Origin: Xanthomonas hortorum pv. cynarae
GTDB lineage: Bacteria > Pseudomonadota > Gammaproteobacteria > Xanthomonadales > Xanthomonadaceae
Reading direction: 5' to 3'
NCBI RefSeq assembly: GCF_002939985.1
Contig: NZ_MDFM01000035.1
Span: 1-45,105 of the forward strand
DNA: 45,105 nucleotides
The notes under the pieces were generated by a model. That model made no database searches. It was not told the DNA's origin and saw only the letters and a program-made list of their open reading frames with translations. Both the position numbers and the translations under genes were made by a program. The number at the start of each line of letters is the position of its first letter. Position 1 is the first letter of the stretch. Of this stretch, positions 45,024 through 45,105 are shown in pieces.

Positions 45024-45105
45024 GGGCCTGTTAACACATCCGAAGCCCATCAACGACTAGGACGAAGCTGAGGAATCCAAGGAACATGACATCTAGCTTC
45101 TCGAA
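45024..45105 (-). mobile_element. IS5-family insertion sequence, right part outside the window
   Basis: The element's end is marked by GGGCCTGTTAACAC, which looks like an IS5-group terminal inverted repeat, next to a TA (or CTAG) that may be the target duplication. The partial transposase gene runs to the window end. The opposite terminus is not visible, so completeness is unknown. Confidence 0.65.
45031..45105 (-). CDS. IS5-family transposase, C-terminal 24 residues only
   Basis: The last codons before the stop at 45031-45033 read FEKLDVMFLGFLSFVLVVDG and LRMC. This matches the KLDVMF...FLSFALIVE-type tail seen in xanthomonad IS5-family transposases. The rest lies beyond the window. The tail overlaps the terminal inverted repeat, as is usual for this family. 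Confidence 0.65.
   Translation of the reverse strand, partial: FEKLDVMFLGFLSFVLVVDGLRMC

Overview
The window reads as a chromosomal segment of a Xanthomonas-type gammaproteobacterium. The grounds are high GC with strong G/C third-position bias in the core genes, the family mix (bestrophin, sorbosone-dehydrogenase-like lipoprotein, Tsr-like chemoreceptor, PATR-repeat autotransporters) and an IS5-type transposase end typical of xanthomonads. The genus is an inference from protein flavour; the species cannot be told. No rRNA, tRNA or CRISPR array was seen.

Layout: (1) 1-2.2 kb, accessory: a lower-GC Shedu (SduA, DUF4263) anti-phage nuclease gene abuts a 5'-truncated S41 peptidase. (2) 2.2-4.2 kb: a LysR regulator divergent from an NmrA-type NAD(P)-binding oxidoreductase. 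(3) 4.3-6.7 kb: a chemoreceptor with a candidate sigma-28 promoter and a C-terminal CheR-tether pentapeptide. (4) 6.9-10.2 kb: a small secreted protein (frameshifted), then an SPFH-SHOCT protein, a zinc-ribbon membrane protein and a small membrane protein that look like one membrane-stress module. (5) 10.2-17.7 kb: a Gfo/Idh/MocA oxidoreductase, a NarL-type two-component system, a bestrophin channel with a tandem universal stress protein, a sorbosone-dehydrogenase-like lipoprotein with a DUF2231 membrane protein, and a hypothetical protein. (6) 18.2-20.3 kb: a small unknown protein and a soluble PAS histidine kinase divergent from a frameshifted single-domain response regulator. (7) 20.4-23.4 kb: a tightly overlapped four-gene operon (acyl-CoA dehydrogenase-like, PIG-L deacetylase, NodS-like methyltransferase, GT2 glycosyltransferase) that looks like an uncharacterised glycoconjugate-modification pathway. 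(8) 23.5-25.7 kb: a MarR regulator and an aromatic-ring FAD monooxygenase whose control regions share three copies of a 13-bp operator-like palindrome. (9) 25.8-28.3 kb: a small ParS/DUF2384-like protein and an OmpR/histidine-kinase pair carrying two frameshifts, one of which fuses regulator to kinase. (10) 28.7-29.4 kb: a secreted beta-rich protein. (11) 30.2-44.3 kb: a NalP-like lipoprotein serine-protease autotransporter facing a roughly 3,680-residue PATR-repeat autotransporter adhesin, with a bidirectional terminator between them and AT-rich stretches outside them. (12) The right edge holds the end of an IS5-family element.

Two themes cross the window. First, four genes are each broken by a single extra base in a short homopolymer, which suggests either insertion-type sequencing errors or recent decay. 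Second, the autotransporter pair may form a surface module in which the protease acts on the adhesin; that is inference from arrangement only.
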